Source: Acidobacteriota bacterium
Lineage (GTDB): Bacteria > Acidobacteriota > Terriglobia > Terriglobales > Acidobacteriaceae
DNA: 9,668 nt
NCBI GenBank assembly: GCA_021802085.1
Contig: JAKAAZ010000134.1
Coordinates: forward strand, 1-9,668
Direction: 5' to 3'
Shown here: piece after piece, positions 1 through 6,827 of the stretch
Layout: each line of letters opens with the position of its first letter
How positions within the stretch are numbered: position 1 is the first letter of the stretch
Program-made: the position numbers and the translations under genes
The notes under the pieces: generated by a model
Database searches by the model: none
What the model was told of the DNA's origin: nothing
What the model saw: only the letters and a program-made list of their open reading frames with translations

Positions 1-352
1 GGATCGATTCTCTGCTGGGGAAGTCGATAGGAACCCGGATCACGTACAAACAGTTGGCAAGTTCCAGCAGGGAGTAAAGTATATAATTCCCTAAGTTTTT
101 GACCCTGAGTAGGAGCAAGCCGTAGCGGCTCGTAAGATCAAAATATGGAGTGGGGCGTGGTCGGAGTGAATCTTCCTGAATCTCTAGAACTCGCAGTGCA
201 GGCCATGCAGAGATCACAGCGGCAATTACAGCTAGTACCGCCGTTAAGGTAGCCCAGGTTTCCTTGCCCTTGATTCCAACGAGCAAAAAGACTGCCAGGC
301 CAAAGGCAGCGAAAAACACAATAGCTAGAAGAGTACGTGCGAATGTTCTCAT
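1..352 (-). CDS. Partial membrane protein of unknown function (C-terminus off left edge)
   Basis: Reading the minus strand from an ATG at 352 gives 117 codons with no stop before the window edge, so the gene is truncated here by the window and not by mutation. Residues about 7-25 (LLAIVFFAAFGLAVFLLVG) form one hydrophobic helix. After a short polar loop (KGKETW), residues about 36-53 form a second (LTAVLAVIAAVISAW). The soluble part that follows contains QEDSLRPRPTPYFDL and RVKNLGN. A weak GAGAG Shine-Dalgarno-like stretch lies about 9 nt upstream of the ATG. Two N-terminal helices followed by a soluble domain is the arrangement I can see; I do not recognise the family and assign no function. 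The gene is divergent from guaA, with about 96 bp between the starts. The uninterrupted frame, sensible topology and start position make it likely to be real. Confidence 0.72.
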   Translation of the reverse strand, partial: MRTFARTLLAIVFFAAFGLAVFLLVGIKGKETWATLTAVLAVIAAVISAWPALRVLEIQEDSLRPRPTPYFDLTSRYGLLLLRVKNLGNYILYSLLELANCLYVIRVPIDFPSRESI

Positions 353-392
353 TTGTAAGTTTCTCTCAATAGGTCATCGTCTAGATGAATTA

Positions 393-400
393 AGTATAAG
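393..400. promoter_or_regulatory. Overlapping back-to-back -10 elements in the divergent guaA / membrane-protein intergenic region
   Basis: The A/T-rich sequence TTAAGTATAAG contains TATAAG on the plus strand (395-400) and TATACT on the minus strand (398-393), each one or two bases from the TATAAT consensus. A plus-strand start about 7 nt downstream (near 407) would give guaA a leader of roughly 40 nt if translation starts at 449. A minus-strand start near 386 would give the divergent gene a leader of about 34 nt. I see no good -35 hexamer for either, so this is a position-based guess in a 96-bp region that must hold the divergent promoters. Confidence 0.3.
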
Positions 401-448
401 AGTGTCCTTTTCTTGATGGCGCCACTTCGATACACTGGGCAATATCCC

Positions 449-2014
449 ATGGAAACCAGGTCCGCTGTCGAACCATCCACCATCGTCATCCTCGATTTTG
501 GCTCCCAATATACGCAATTGATTGCACGGCGTATTCGCGAGCAAAATGTCTATTCTGTCGTGCTGCCGTGTACGGCGTCGCTCGATGCCATCGAACAATT
601 GCATCCCGCAGGTATTATTCTTTCCGGAGGTCCCAGCTCTGTCTATGACGCCGATGCTCCGCCGGCGGATGCGCGCGTGCTGGCCATGGGCGCGCCAGTG
701 CTGGGCATTTGCTATGGCCTGCATTTCATCCTGCACGAACTCGGCGGTAAGGTGCGCTCTGCCGATCGCCGCGAATATGGCCATGCCGATGTCGAAATTG
801 TTGGCGCGACGGCGCTGTTTGAAGGTCTTCCATCCCATCTGCAAGTCTGGATGTCGCACGGCGATGAGGCGCTGGAACTGCCCGCCGGCTTTTCTCTCAC
901 TGCCAAAACCTCCAACGCTGTGGCTGGTATTGCGGACGAGTCGCGCCGCATCTGGGCGGTGCAGTTTCATCCGGAGGTCCACCACACGCGGCAAGGAACC
1001 GAGTTGCTGCGGAATTTTCTGTTCCGCATCTGCAAGGTCGCGCCGGACTGGACCCCGGAACATTTCATCCAGACCACGGTAGAACGCATCCGAGCCCAGG
1101 TTGGCGACGGCCACGCCATCTGCGGCTTGTCGGGCGGCGTCGATTCCTCCGTGGCCGCCGTGCTGGTCGATCGCGCCATCGGCAAACAACTCACCTGCGT
1201 CTTCGTCGACAATGGCGTGCTGCGCAAAGACGAGTTCCGCAAAGTCCAGGAAAATCTGCGCGGCAAGCTTGGCTTGAATGTGGTCGCCGTCGATGCCGGC
1301 CAGCAATTTCTTTCGCTGCTCGCTGGAGTGTCCGATCCGGAAACGAAACGCAAGATCATCGGCGGCGAATTCATTGCAGTCTTCGATCGGGAGGCCCACC
1401 GCATCGCCCAGCAGACCGGCTCGGTCGACTGGCTGGTGCAGGGAACCCTGTATCCCGATGTGATCGAGTCCTCGTCCGTGAAGGGGCCTTCGCAGACCAT
1501 CAAGAGCCATCACAACGTCGGCGGCCTGCCCGAGACCATGAAGTTGAAATTGATCGAGCCCCTGCGCGACCTGTTTAAAGATGAGGTCCGCCGCATCGGC
1601 CGCGATCTGGGCATGCCGGAGGATATTTTGCAGCGGCAGCCGTTTCCCGGTCCCGGATTAGCCGTGCGCATCGTTGGCGAGGTGACACCGGAGCGCGTCG
1701 CGATTCTGCAGGAAGCCGACGAAATTGTTGTGCATGAAATTAAGACAGCGGGGCTGTATCGCCAGATCTGGCAATCGTTCGCCGTGTTGCTCCCGGTACG
1801 AAGTGTCGGCGTCATGGGCGATCAGCGCACCTATGCCTACACCTGCGCCATCCGCGCCGTGACCTCCGAGGATGGCATGACGGCGGATTGGGTTCCGTTG
1901 CCGTATGAGGTGCTAAAGCGCATTTCCAGCCGCATCGTCAATGAGGTGAAGGGAATCAATCGCGTGGTGTACGACATCACTTCCAAGCCGCCCGGCACCA
2001 TCGAATGGGAGTAA
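449..2014 (+). CDS. guaA: GMP synthase (glutamine-hydrolysing)
   Basis: This enzyme converts XMP, ATP and glutamine to GMP, the last step of guanine nucleotide synthesis, in the cytoplasm. From the ATG at 449 it is 521 residues, close to E. coli GuaA (525). The class I amidotransferase domain fills about 12-195: ILDFGSQYTQ at 14-23, SGGPSSVYD at 59-67, nucleophile Cys88 in GICYG, and His174/Glu176 in QFHPEV. The ATP-pyrophosphatase P-loop SGGVDSS is at 228-234. The XMP-binding/dimerisation part follows with KGPSQTIKSHHNVGG (345-359), QPFPGPGLAVR (397-407) and the C-terminal DITSKPPGTIEWE. In-frame starts also exist at 413 (TTG) and 416 (ATG), but they add 11-12 residues with no homology to known GuaA N-termini; none of the starts has a strong ribosome site. 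Odd point: the residue four after Cys88 is His92, where family members usually have Gln. The gene heads a likely operon with the methyltransferase. Confidence 0.97.
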   Translation: METRSAVEPSTIVILDFGSQYTQLIARRIREQNVYSVVLPCTASLDAIEQLHPAGIILSGGPSSVYDADAPPADARVLAMGAPVLGICYGLHFILHELGGKVRSADRREYGHADVEIVGATALFEGLPSHLQVWMSHGDEALELPAGFSLTAKTSNAVAGIADESRRIWAVQFHPEVHHTRQGTELLRNFLFRICKVAPDWTPEHFIQTTVERIRAQVGDGHAICGLSGGVDSSVAAVLVDRAIGKQLTCVFVDNGVLRKDEFRKVQENLRGKLGLNVVAVDAGQQFLSLLAGVSDPETKRKIIGGEFIAVFDREAHRIAQQTGSVDWLVQGTLYPDVIESSSVKGPSQTIKSHHNVGGLPETMKLKLIEPLRDLFKDEVRRIGRDLGMPEDILQRQPFPGPGLAVRIVGEVTPERVAILQEADEIVVHEIKTAGLYRQIWQSFAVLLPVRSVGVMGDQRTYAYTCAIRAVTSEDGMTADWVPLPYEVLKRISSRIVNEVKGINRVVYDITSKPPGTIEWE

Positions 2015-2020
2015 CCCAGC

Positions 2021-2641
2021 ATGGATGAACTACAGGCAACGGAGCATTGGCAGCAGATCTACTCGACTCGTCAAGAGCAGGAACTGAGCTGGTTCGAGGA
2101 TACTCCCGGCATTTCTCTTGAGCTTCTGCTGACGCCTCCATTGGACCAGGATGCATCGGTGCTCGATGTCGGCGGCGGGGCCTCGCGGCTGGTGGATGCC
2201 TTGTTGGATCGAGGCTTCACTGCGCCGACCGTGCTCGACATCTCCGAGGCGGCGCTGCAAAAATCCAAGATGCGCTTAGCCGGTCGCGCGGCCCTAGCGC
2301 GCTGGATTACCGCCGACATCACCGAGTGGCAGCCTGATCGCGATTACCGCGCATGGCATGATCGCGCCGTCTTCCATTTCCTGACCACCGAGGAGCAGCG
2401 GCTCGCTTATCGCTCCGTCCTCGAAAAAGCCGTAGTCCCCGGCGGTGTTGTGGTCATTGGCACGTTTGCGCTCGATGGGCCGGAGCGGTGCAGCGGTCTT
2501 CCGGTCAGGCGCTACTCGCCGGAAAGCCTGGCCGCGGAACTGGGACATCACTTCCGCCTCACGGCCGACCGCATGGCTGAACACCGCACTCCCGCGGGGA
2601 AGGCGCAGGGCTTTCAGTTCAGCCGTTTCGTCCGGGAGTAG
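2021..2641 (+). CDS. Class I SAM-dependent methyltransferase, substrate unknown
   Basis: A 206-residue cytoplasmic protein with the Rossmann methyltransferase layout. Motif I is VLDVGGGASRLVDALL (47-62), whose glycine loop binds S-adenosylmethionine. The acidic residue ending strand 2 is Asp73 in VLDIS. WITADITEW (95-103) is the adenine-contact region, and VVPGGVVVIGTFA (138-150) is the post-motif strand. The N-terminus, with HWQQIYSTRQEQELSWFE, and the C-terminal RRYSPESLAAELG segment resemble a widespread group of small bacterial methyltransferases of unassigned substrate. The ATG lies 6 nt after the guaA stop, and a GGGAG ribosome site at 2007-2011 overlaps the end of guaA, so co-transcription and coupled translation are likely. 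No specificity-determining domain is visible; the substrate could be a small molecule or a protein. Family assignment is firm, function is not. Confidence 0.92.
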   Translation: MDELQATEHWQQIYSTRQEQELSWFEDTPGISLELLLTPPLDQDASVLDVGGGASRLVDALLDRGFTAPTVLDISEAALQKSKMRLAGRAALARWITADITEWQPDRDYRAWHDRAVFHFLTTEEQRLAYRSVLEKAVVPGGVVVIGTFALDGPERCSGLPVRRYSPESLAAELGHHFRLTADRMAEHRTPAGKAQGFQFSRFVRE

Positions 2642-2645
2642 GGCA

Positions 2646-4034
2646 CTACCGGTCGGCGACCGCCAACTCCATCCGCGTGTTCTTCGCGAACACGACTTCA
2701 TGGCCGCGCATGATCCAGCGCCGGGTAACGGATTGTCCTACTGCGTAGTATGCGAATACCGAGATGGTGGTTCCGCTGACAAAGAGAATGGAAAGAATCC
2801 GCGCCGGCAATCCAAAGCCATTGCTGGTATCGGCGGCGTCCACTTGGTTCTGGTTGGCATCGACCGCGTTTGCTCCTGCCAGATAACCTAGCACGAGCGG
2901 GTCCATGTATTTCCCCTTGTCCGCGTTCGCGTGGGCGCCGCCTTCGGAATCCAGCGTGACATTCTGACCTTTCTTGCCCTCTACGGCAGTCATCTGCGCA
3001 TGCACGTTCTCCATCGTTCCTGCGGGCAGCTTGACTTGCCGGAACGTAAATCGCAGCGTCCCGTTCCGCCCCCAAAAGCGGGCGGGTTTTGCCTGGGTCA
3101 CTACCCCGACCAAATGAGTGCCGTTCGGCAGAATCACATCTTGATGGTTGTTACTGAGGTAGGGCTGCGTCAGAATTGCTTCCACCGGTGTGCCGACCTT
3201 ATCGGCTTTTGAGGTTAAAGGCGTAATCAGACGGACATCGAGGGTCCCGGGTGGAATATGTCCGTGCGGGGGAGTCACCGGAAGCAAATCGTTGGCCTTG
3301 GGATCGGGCAACGTGATGGGCTGCACCAGCTCGGCATCGAACTCGGTTCCCGTCCAGATGTCCTGCGGATGATACGGAAGCTGTCCATAGAAAATCTGCA
3401 ACGCCTTCTCGGATTTGTGCTTGGAGTGGAAAGCATTGGATATTCCTTGCTTCATGCCGGTAAATTTCGCGTGGATGGCTGCCTTGATTTTTTGTATGCG
3501 CGACTTTTTCTTGACCGGGGGGCCCATTTTTACCAGGTCCGCAGTCCGTTCGGAAGCTTCCGCGTCGATCGGCAGACTCGATCCATCCGGCAGCTTAACG
3601 GAAGTAAAGTGGAGTACGGGCTGTTTGAGGGGGGTAAAGTCGCCATTCAGCCGTGCCCAGGTACGTTCGCTGCCGTGGACCGGAGTGAGACCGGAGATGT
3701 CACCGTAAATACGCGTGTTCACTGGCAGCACGATATGATCCGTCGAGTAAACAGGGTCGATCAGGCGGCCTTCGATTGGCTTGCCCTTCCGCATGCGATA
3801 GCGGTGGTCGATCTGGACCCGCAGAGGCAAACCGGCAGCCAGGATCGCAGTGGCGGGAGCTGAACTACGAGGCAACACAGTTGATGCGGCGGCTGGAGCG
3901 GGAGCCGCTGGTGCGGATTGATCCTGTCGAGGTTTGGTTGAAGGAACCAGCAAAGTGCGCGTCTGACCGTACAAACTCAGAACGCCACCCAACAAATAAG
4001 CTATGCCAAATGATACCAAGATCCAACTTCGCAT
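2646..4034 (-). CDS. Exported protein with internal duplication; VirB10/TrbI-like flavour; function unknown
   Basis: A 462-residue protein from the ATG at 4034, which directly follows AGGAAGC and begins a signal-peptide-like segment (MRSWILVSFGIAYLLGGVLS); an upstream in-frame start at 4142 adds 36 residues that look non-coding. Order: signal peptide or anchor 1-22; Ala/Pro-rich linker about 31-68; repeat unit A about 70-156; basic segment KKKSRIQKIKAAIHAKF (175-191); repeat unit B about 263-345; hydrophobic segment about 408-430; C-terminus RGHEVVFAKNTRMEL (443-457). Units A and B share the order G-P-(I/V)-E-x-x-L, then LP-x-(N/G)T, a short G-containing strand, and VKLP with G. Beta strands with LPxGT turns and the FAKNT ending recall VirB10/TrbI outer-membrane channel proteins, but no secretion genes are nearby. 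An envelope location is likely; the role is unknown. Its end is 4 nt from the convergent methyltransferase stop. Confidence 0.85.
   Translation of the reverse strand: MRSWILVSFGIAYLLGGVLSLYGQTRTLLVPSTKPRQDQSAPAAPAPAAASTVLPRSSAPATAILAAGLPLRVQIDHRYRMRKGKPIEGRLIDPVYSTDHIVLPVNTRIYGDISGLTPVHGSERTWARLNGDFTPLKQPVLHFTSVKLPDGSSLPIDAEASERTADLVKMGPPVKKKSRIQKIKAAIHAKFTGMKQGISNAFHSKHKSEKALQIFYGQLPYHPQDIWTGTEFDAELVQPITLPDPKANDLLPVTPPHGHIPPGTLDVRLITPLTSKADKVGTPVEAILTQPYLSNNHQDVILPNGTHLVGVVTQAKPARFWGRNGTLRFTFRQVKLPAGTMENVHAQMTAVEGKKGQNVTLDSEGGAHANADKGKYMDPLVLGYLAGANAVDANQNQVDAADTSNGFGLPARILSILFVSGTTISVFAYYAVGQSVTRRWIMRGHEVVFAKNTRMELAVADR
2676..2694 (+). terminator. Possible transcription-stop hairpin after the guaA-methyltransferase unit
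   Basis: CGTGTTC (2676-2682) and GAACACG (2688-2694) form a perfect 7-bp stem around the loop TTCGC, 35 nt past the methyltransferase stop. A smaller perfect hairpin, CGGTC-GGC-GACCG, sits just before it near 2650-2662. Both lie inside the last codons of the convergent gene. No U-tract follows, so an intrinsic terminator is not assured. The stem could be an incidental coding feature. Confidence 0.25.
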
Positions 4035-4095
4035 GCTTCCTGCTTGATTAGGAATTGGGTCGTGGCTGCGTGCTACATCTAGGATACACCATGCA

Positions 4096-4114
4096 ATGGA
4101 GCTTGCGATGGAGC
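4096..4114. repeat. Pair of 7-bp direct repeats (ATGGAGC) upstream of the exported-protein gene
   Basis: ATGGAGC occurs at 4096-4102 and 4108-4114, 12 bp start to start, within the 141-bp gap before the minus-strand gene starting at 4034. The spacing is near one helical turn, which would suit a regulator site, but the repeats are short and could be chance. Confidence 0.2.
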
Positions 4115-4152
4115 GTATCGTTGCCCATCCGGTCGGGATCAACGTGCAAAGT

Positions 4153-4166
4153 GGACAAGGGACAAG
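4153..4166. repeat. Tandem 7-bp repeat (GGACAAG x2)
   Basis: GGACAAG is repeated head-to-tail at 4153-4159 and 4160-4166, just past the stop of the 4176-4721 gene. It is too short to call a regulatory element. It is noted because the 141-bp gap otherwise shows no clear hairpin, promoter or ORF. Confidence 0.25.
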
Positions 4167-4175
4167 TCTTATGTT

Positions 4176-4721
4176 TTATTTTCCGATATTAAAATTCTCT
4201 TCCATTCCGCCGATCGCATCGTTGTCGTTGTCATCGATGCCCGGTTCCTTGGAAGTGCCTGCATGGCGAGGGTCGAAGATGGCCGCATCGCCATCCTCCT
4301 CATCGCTGACGGCTTGCACCCCTGCCAGATCTTCTTCAATCAGGAGAAATTTGCGAATGTATCGCAGCGGATCGTCCGCCACGGCCATCTCTTTCATGTG
4401 ATACCGCCAGGCGTCTGGAATGACGGAGCGCCGGATGTGGCCTTTCCGCTGCACCACCTTGATCGTGCCATCCTTGGAAATGCGCGTGAATGTGTTTGTC
4501 GGGACGACAAACGCCATCTTGCTGCCGGACCGCCAAAACGACTGGGCAAATTCATGCGCGAATAACAACGCATAATAGCGCCGTCCCTCCGACAGCGTTT
4601 GCACGGACTCGGCAAAACTGGACCACGGCAATGCCACGCGGGTTGTGTACCACTTGCGGAATTCGAAACCGTTGGACCTGGCCTGGCGGATCAAGGCGCC
4701 TAATAGCTCAGCTCGTGTCAT
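4176..4721 (-). CDS. Hypothetical protein with acidic, disordered C-terminal tail
   Basis: A 181-residue protein I do not recognise. The start must be at or after the ATG at 4721, because an in-frame TAG lies one codon upstream; no Shine-Dalgarno sequence precedes it, so it may be translated from a very short leader. Residues 1-135 look like a folded alpha/beta domain rich in aromatic and basic residues, with FEFRKWY (19-25), SEGRRYYALLFAHEFAQSFW (44-63) and DDPLRYIRKFLLIEEDL (116-132). From about 139 it turns acidic and low in complexity (DEEDGD, DDNDND), probably disordered. There is no signal peptide or membrane helix, so it is likely cytoplasmic. It is divergent from the TPR gene (36 bp between starts if that gene begins at 4758) and 141 bp from the next minus-strand gene. 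Codon use and length favour a real gene; the function is unknown. Confidence 0.75.
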   Translation of the reverse strand: MTRAELLGALIRQARSNGFEFRKWYTTRVALPWSSFAESVQTLSEGRRYYALLFAHEFAQSFWRSGSKMAFVVPTNTFTRISKDGTIKVVQRKGHIRRSVIPDAWRYHMKEMAVADDPLRYIRKFLLIEEDLAGVQAVSDEEDGDAAIFDPRHAGTSKEPGIDDNDNDAIGGMEENFNIGK

Positions 4722-4735
4722 CGGCTACAGGGTAG

Positions 4736-4764
4736 AACATAACGGGTGGAGCTGAAAATGAAAA
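4736..4764 (-). promoter_or_regulatory. Candidate sigma70-type promoter for the 4176-4721 gene
   Basis: On the minus strand, TTTTCA (4764-4759) and TATGTT (4741-4736) each match four of six consensus bases with a 17-bp spacer. Transcription would start around 4729, leaving a leader of only about 8 nt, consistent with the missing ribosome site. The element overlaps the proposed start of the divergent TPR gene, so it is tentative. Confidence 0.22.
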
Positions 4765-6158
4765 TAAAGGGCGAACTCGACTTGCGTGACTCCCCAATCA
4801 GGCCAGAAACTGATAGTGTTCGCCCAATTCTTATGCCCCAGGTCCTTCCAGCCGATTCCCGGGAAGTTTCATTCGACAATTTCCGTCTCCAGAATTCCGT
4901 CGCGCGCTTGCGTCGGATTTCTCGCCGCGATATGCCCTGGCGTGCGCGCCTCTGCCTGTTGGCCGCCTTCCTTTGCGGTTGTGCGCTACTCGTATCCGCA
5001 GCGGTTCGGGCCCCCAACGGCACAGACACCGATCCGCTGAACCTTACCCCGGAGGCCCAGGCCGCCTATCAGTATTTTTACGATCTCGATTACGAGAACG
5101 CGCAGGTTCGCTTTGACAAGATTGCGGCGGAACATCCCGCCGACCCCATGGCCGCCGACTACGTCCTGAACAATACCGTGTTTCGCGAGTTGTATCGGCT
5201 CGACCTGCTAGACACAACCCTCTACGTCCAGGATGGTTTTTTGTCCGGCAAGCATCCGGTCGTGGAGAATGTGCAGGTCAGCGCACAGATCAACTCCATG
5301 TATCGGCACGCGATCAATTTGAGCAATCGCAGGCTGGCCGCCAATCCCGACGATATCGATGCTCTGTTCGCCCGCGGCTTCGCGACCAGTCTGGAGACGA
5401 TTTATATCGGCATGGTGGAGAAGAAATATATCCCAGCGCTGCGCATGGCGCTCGCCGCCCGCAACGATGACGAGGAGGTGCTGAAGCGCGATCCAAAATA
5501 TATGGACTGCTATCTGATCGTGGGCGTGCATGACTATGTTCTCGGCAGCCTTGCCCTTCCCTTCAAAGTGCTGGCCGGGTTGGTCGGCATTCATGGTTCG
5601 AAATCGAAAGGGCTTCGGGAGCTGCGCCAGGTCGGCCAATATGGCATCGTCAATTCCGTTTCGGCCCGCACCGCGCTCGCCATTTTTCTTCGGCGGGAGG
5701 CAGAGTACCCCCAAGCCATCCAAGTCGTCGACGGCCTGGCGCAGCAATATCCACATAATTTTCTCTTCGCCCTCGAACAGGCAAATCTGCTGAAGGATGC
5801 GGGGCACGGAATCCGCGCCATCGCCGCCTACCAGGCGCTGCTGGAGCGAGCCGGCAAGCCTGGCCGCTACTATACCGATCCCCATCTGGAAATGGCCTAC
5901 TACGGCTTGGGAGAAGCCGCGCGCGGGCAGCGCCAGATCGCCACAGCGGCCGCCGCCTATCAAAGCGCCGCCATCCAGCCCACCGCCTCTCCCCTGATGC
6001 AGCGGCGCGCGCACCTCAGGGCCGGGCAGATGATGGATTTGCTAGGCCAGCATGCACAGGCAAAAAAGCAGTATGATGCTGTTCTCGCGTTGGGGGCGAA
6101 CTCCGACCAGGCAGAACTCGCGACCAAGCTGGAGAACTCGCCGTATCGAGGCAAGTGA
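4758..6158 (+). CDS. Membrane-anchored tetratricopeptide-repeat protein
   Basis: 466 residues from the ATG at 4758, chosen because GGAG lies 6 nt upstream; a GTG at 4746 is also in frame. A later ATG at 4932 would begin a tidy signal peptide (MPWRARLCLLAAFLCGC...) but has no ribosome site. With the early start, a basic stretch RLRRISRR precedes a single hydrophobic helix at about 65-83, predicting a short cytoplasmic tail and a periplasmic body. Alpha-helical repeats follow: a TPR-like hairpin at about 97-130, a central region with GVHDYVLGSLALP (256-268) and KGLRELRQ, then helical pairs at about 300-366 and 376-450. The central G-x-x-x-Y-x-x-G / LP / G-L-x-x-L pattern resembles TTC39/Iml2-type TPR proteins and their bacterial relatives. 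TPR proteins generally scaffold protein contacts; no catalytic motif is seen. A 148-bp gap with no clear terminator separates it from the next gene. Confidence 0.87.
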   Translation: MKIKGELDLRDSPIRPETDSVRPILMPQVLPADSREVSFDNFRLQNSVARLRRISRRDMPWRARLCLLAAFLCGCALLVSAAVRAPNGTDTDPLNLTPEAQAAYQYFYDLDYENAQVRFDKIAAEHPADPMAADYVLNNTVFRELYRLDLLDTTLYVQDGFLSGKHPVVENVQVSAQINSMYRHAINLSNRRLAANPDDIDALFARGFATSLETIYIGMVEKKYIPALRMALAARNDDEEVLKRDPKYMDCYLIVGVHDYVLGSLALPFKVLAGLVGIHGSKSKGLRELRQVGQYGIVNSVSARTALAIFLRREAEYPQAIQVVDGLAQQYPHNFLFALEQANLLKDAGHGIRAIAAYQALLERAGKPGRYYTDPHLEMAYYGLGEAARGQRQIATAAAAYQSAAIQPTASPLMQRRAHLRAGQMMDLLGQHAQAKKQYDAVLALGANSDQAELATKLENSPYRGK

Positions 6159-6306
6159 ACGGGAGCAGGCAAAAATTGGGGGAACCTCCAGGCCATCCAC
6201 TTCGTACCCTCTAGTGCGGCTCCCATGTCCGGCATGACCTGCAAGTCTGGGCGGCGGGGATGGTGCTGAAGCAAGTGCGGCGAGATCATCGCCTAGGGGG
6301 AATATC

Positions 6307-6660
6307 ATGTTTTGTCATCAGTGCGGAAAGTCTTTGCCGGCGGGGTCGAATTTCTGCCCCAGTTGCGGCGCGTCTGCCGGCGCCCACGTCTTTGCCGCGT
6401 CACCTTTAAATACCATGTACCGGCCCCGCGGCCTGCGCATGATGGCCGGTGTCTGCGCCGCATTTGCCGTTCGCTATGGCTGGGACCTGACGGCAACTCG
6501 CGTGATAACGGTGCTGCTTGGAGTGCTGATTTTTCCCGTCATGGAGATTGCCTATCTCGTAGCGTGGATGTTGATTCCGGAAGAAATTCCGCTCATGTCT
6601 CCGCCTCCGTTCGTTCCGCCCGTGCCTCCTCCGCCTCCGTCCAACCCGCAGGCGTATTGA
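6307..6660 (+). CDS. Zinc-ribbon / PspC-domain small membrane protein
   Basis: 117 residues, with a strong ribosome site (AGGGGGA) just before the ATG. The N-terminus is a four-cysteine zinc ribbon, CHQC (3-6) and CPSC (17-20). Next comes a PspC-like domain: RPRGLRMMAGVCAAFAVRYGWD (residues about 39-60) matches the amphipathic opening of that family, and VITVLLGVLIFPVMEIAYLVAWMLIP (about 66-91) contains the membrane segment. The tail is a run of prolines (PPPFVPPVPPPPP) ending in QAY. In E. coli, PspC is an inner-membrane partner of PspB and senses envelope stress to release PspA; stand-alone zinc-ribbon/PspC proteins in other phyla have no settled role. No pspA, pspB or pspF is in the window, so a link to the phage-shock response is only by domain. 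Confidence 0.92.
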   Translation: MFCHQCGKSLPAGSNFCPSCGASAGAHVFAASPLNTMYRPRGLRMMAGVCAAFAVRYGWDLTATRVITVLLGVLIFPVMEIAYLVAWMLIPEEIPLMSPPPFVPPVPPPPPSNPQAY

Positions 6661-6827
6661 GGCTGTTTCCCCGCCGCCGAGAGGCGCCCTCCGGGTATCG
6701 CGCACCTATTCTCCCAAAGCAAGGGTGGGCGTGTGGACGTTCGGCGCACAAATTACGGCTTCATCCAATCGTCCTCTTCCACGCATCTTCCGAAGAACAC
6801 CTCGATCGCCATTTATATTGGAGGTAA

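Noticed and set aside
374..1513. Long minus-strand ORF of 379 codons
   Set aside because: It lies wholly antisense to guaA, which carries every family motif. Long antisense frames are expected from GC-biased third positions, and its protein shows no recognisable domain.
2294..2701. Minus-strand ORF spanning the methyltransferase end
   Set aside because: It overlaps two better supported genes, one on each strand, and has no motif.
5208..6014. Minus-strand ORF of 268 codons
   Set aside because: It is antisense to the TPR gene, which has a ribosome site, a membrane helix and repeat structure.
6159..6306. 148-bp gap between the TPR and PspC genes, searched for terminator, RNA or small ORF
   Set aside because: Only short G-rich stretches and two copies of AGTGCGGC are present; no stable hairpin with a T-run and no ORF with a ribosome site, apart from the AGGGGGA of the PspC gene.
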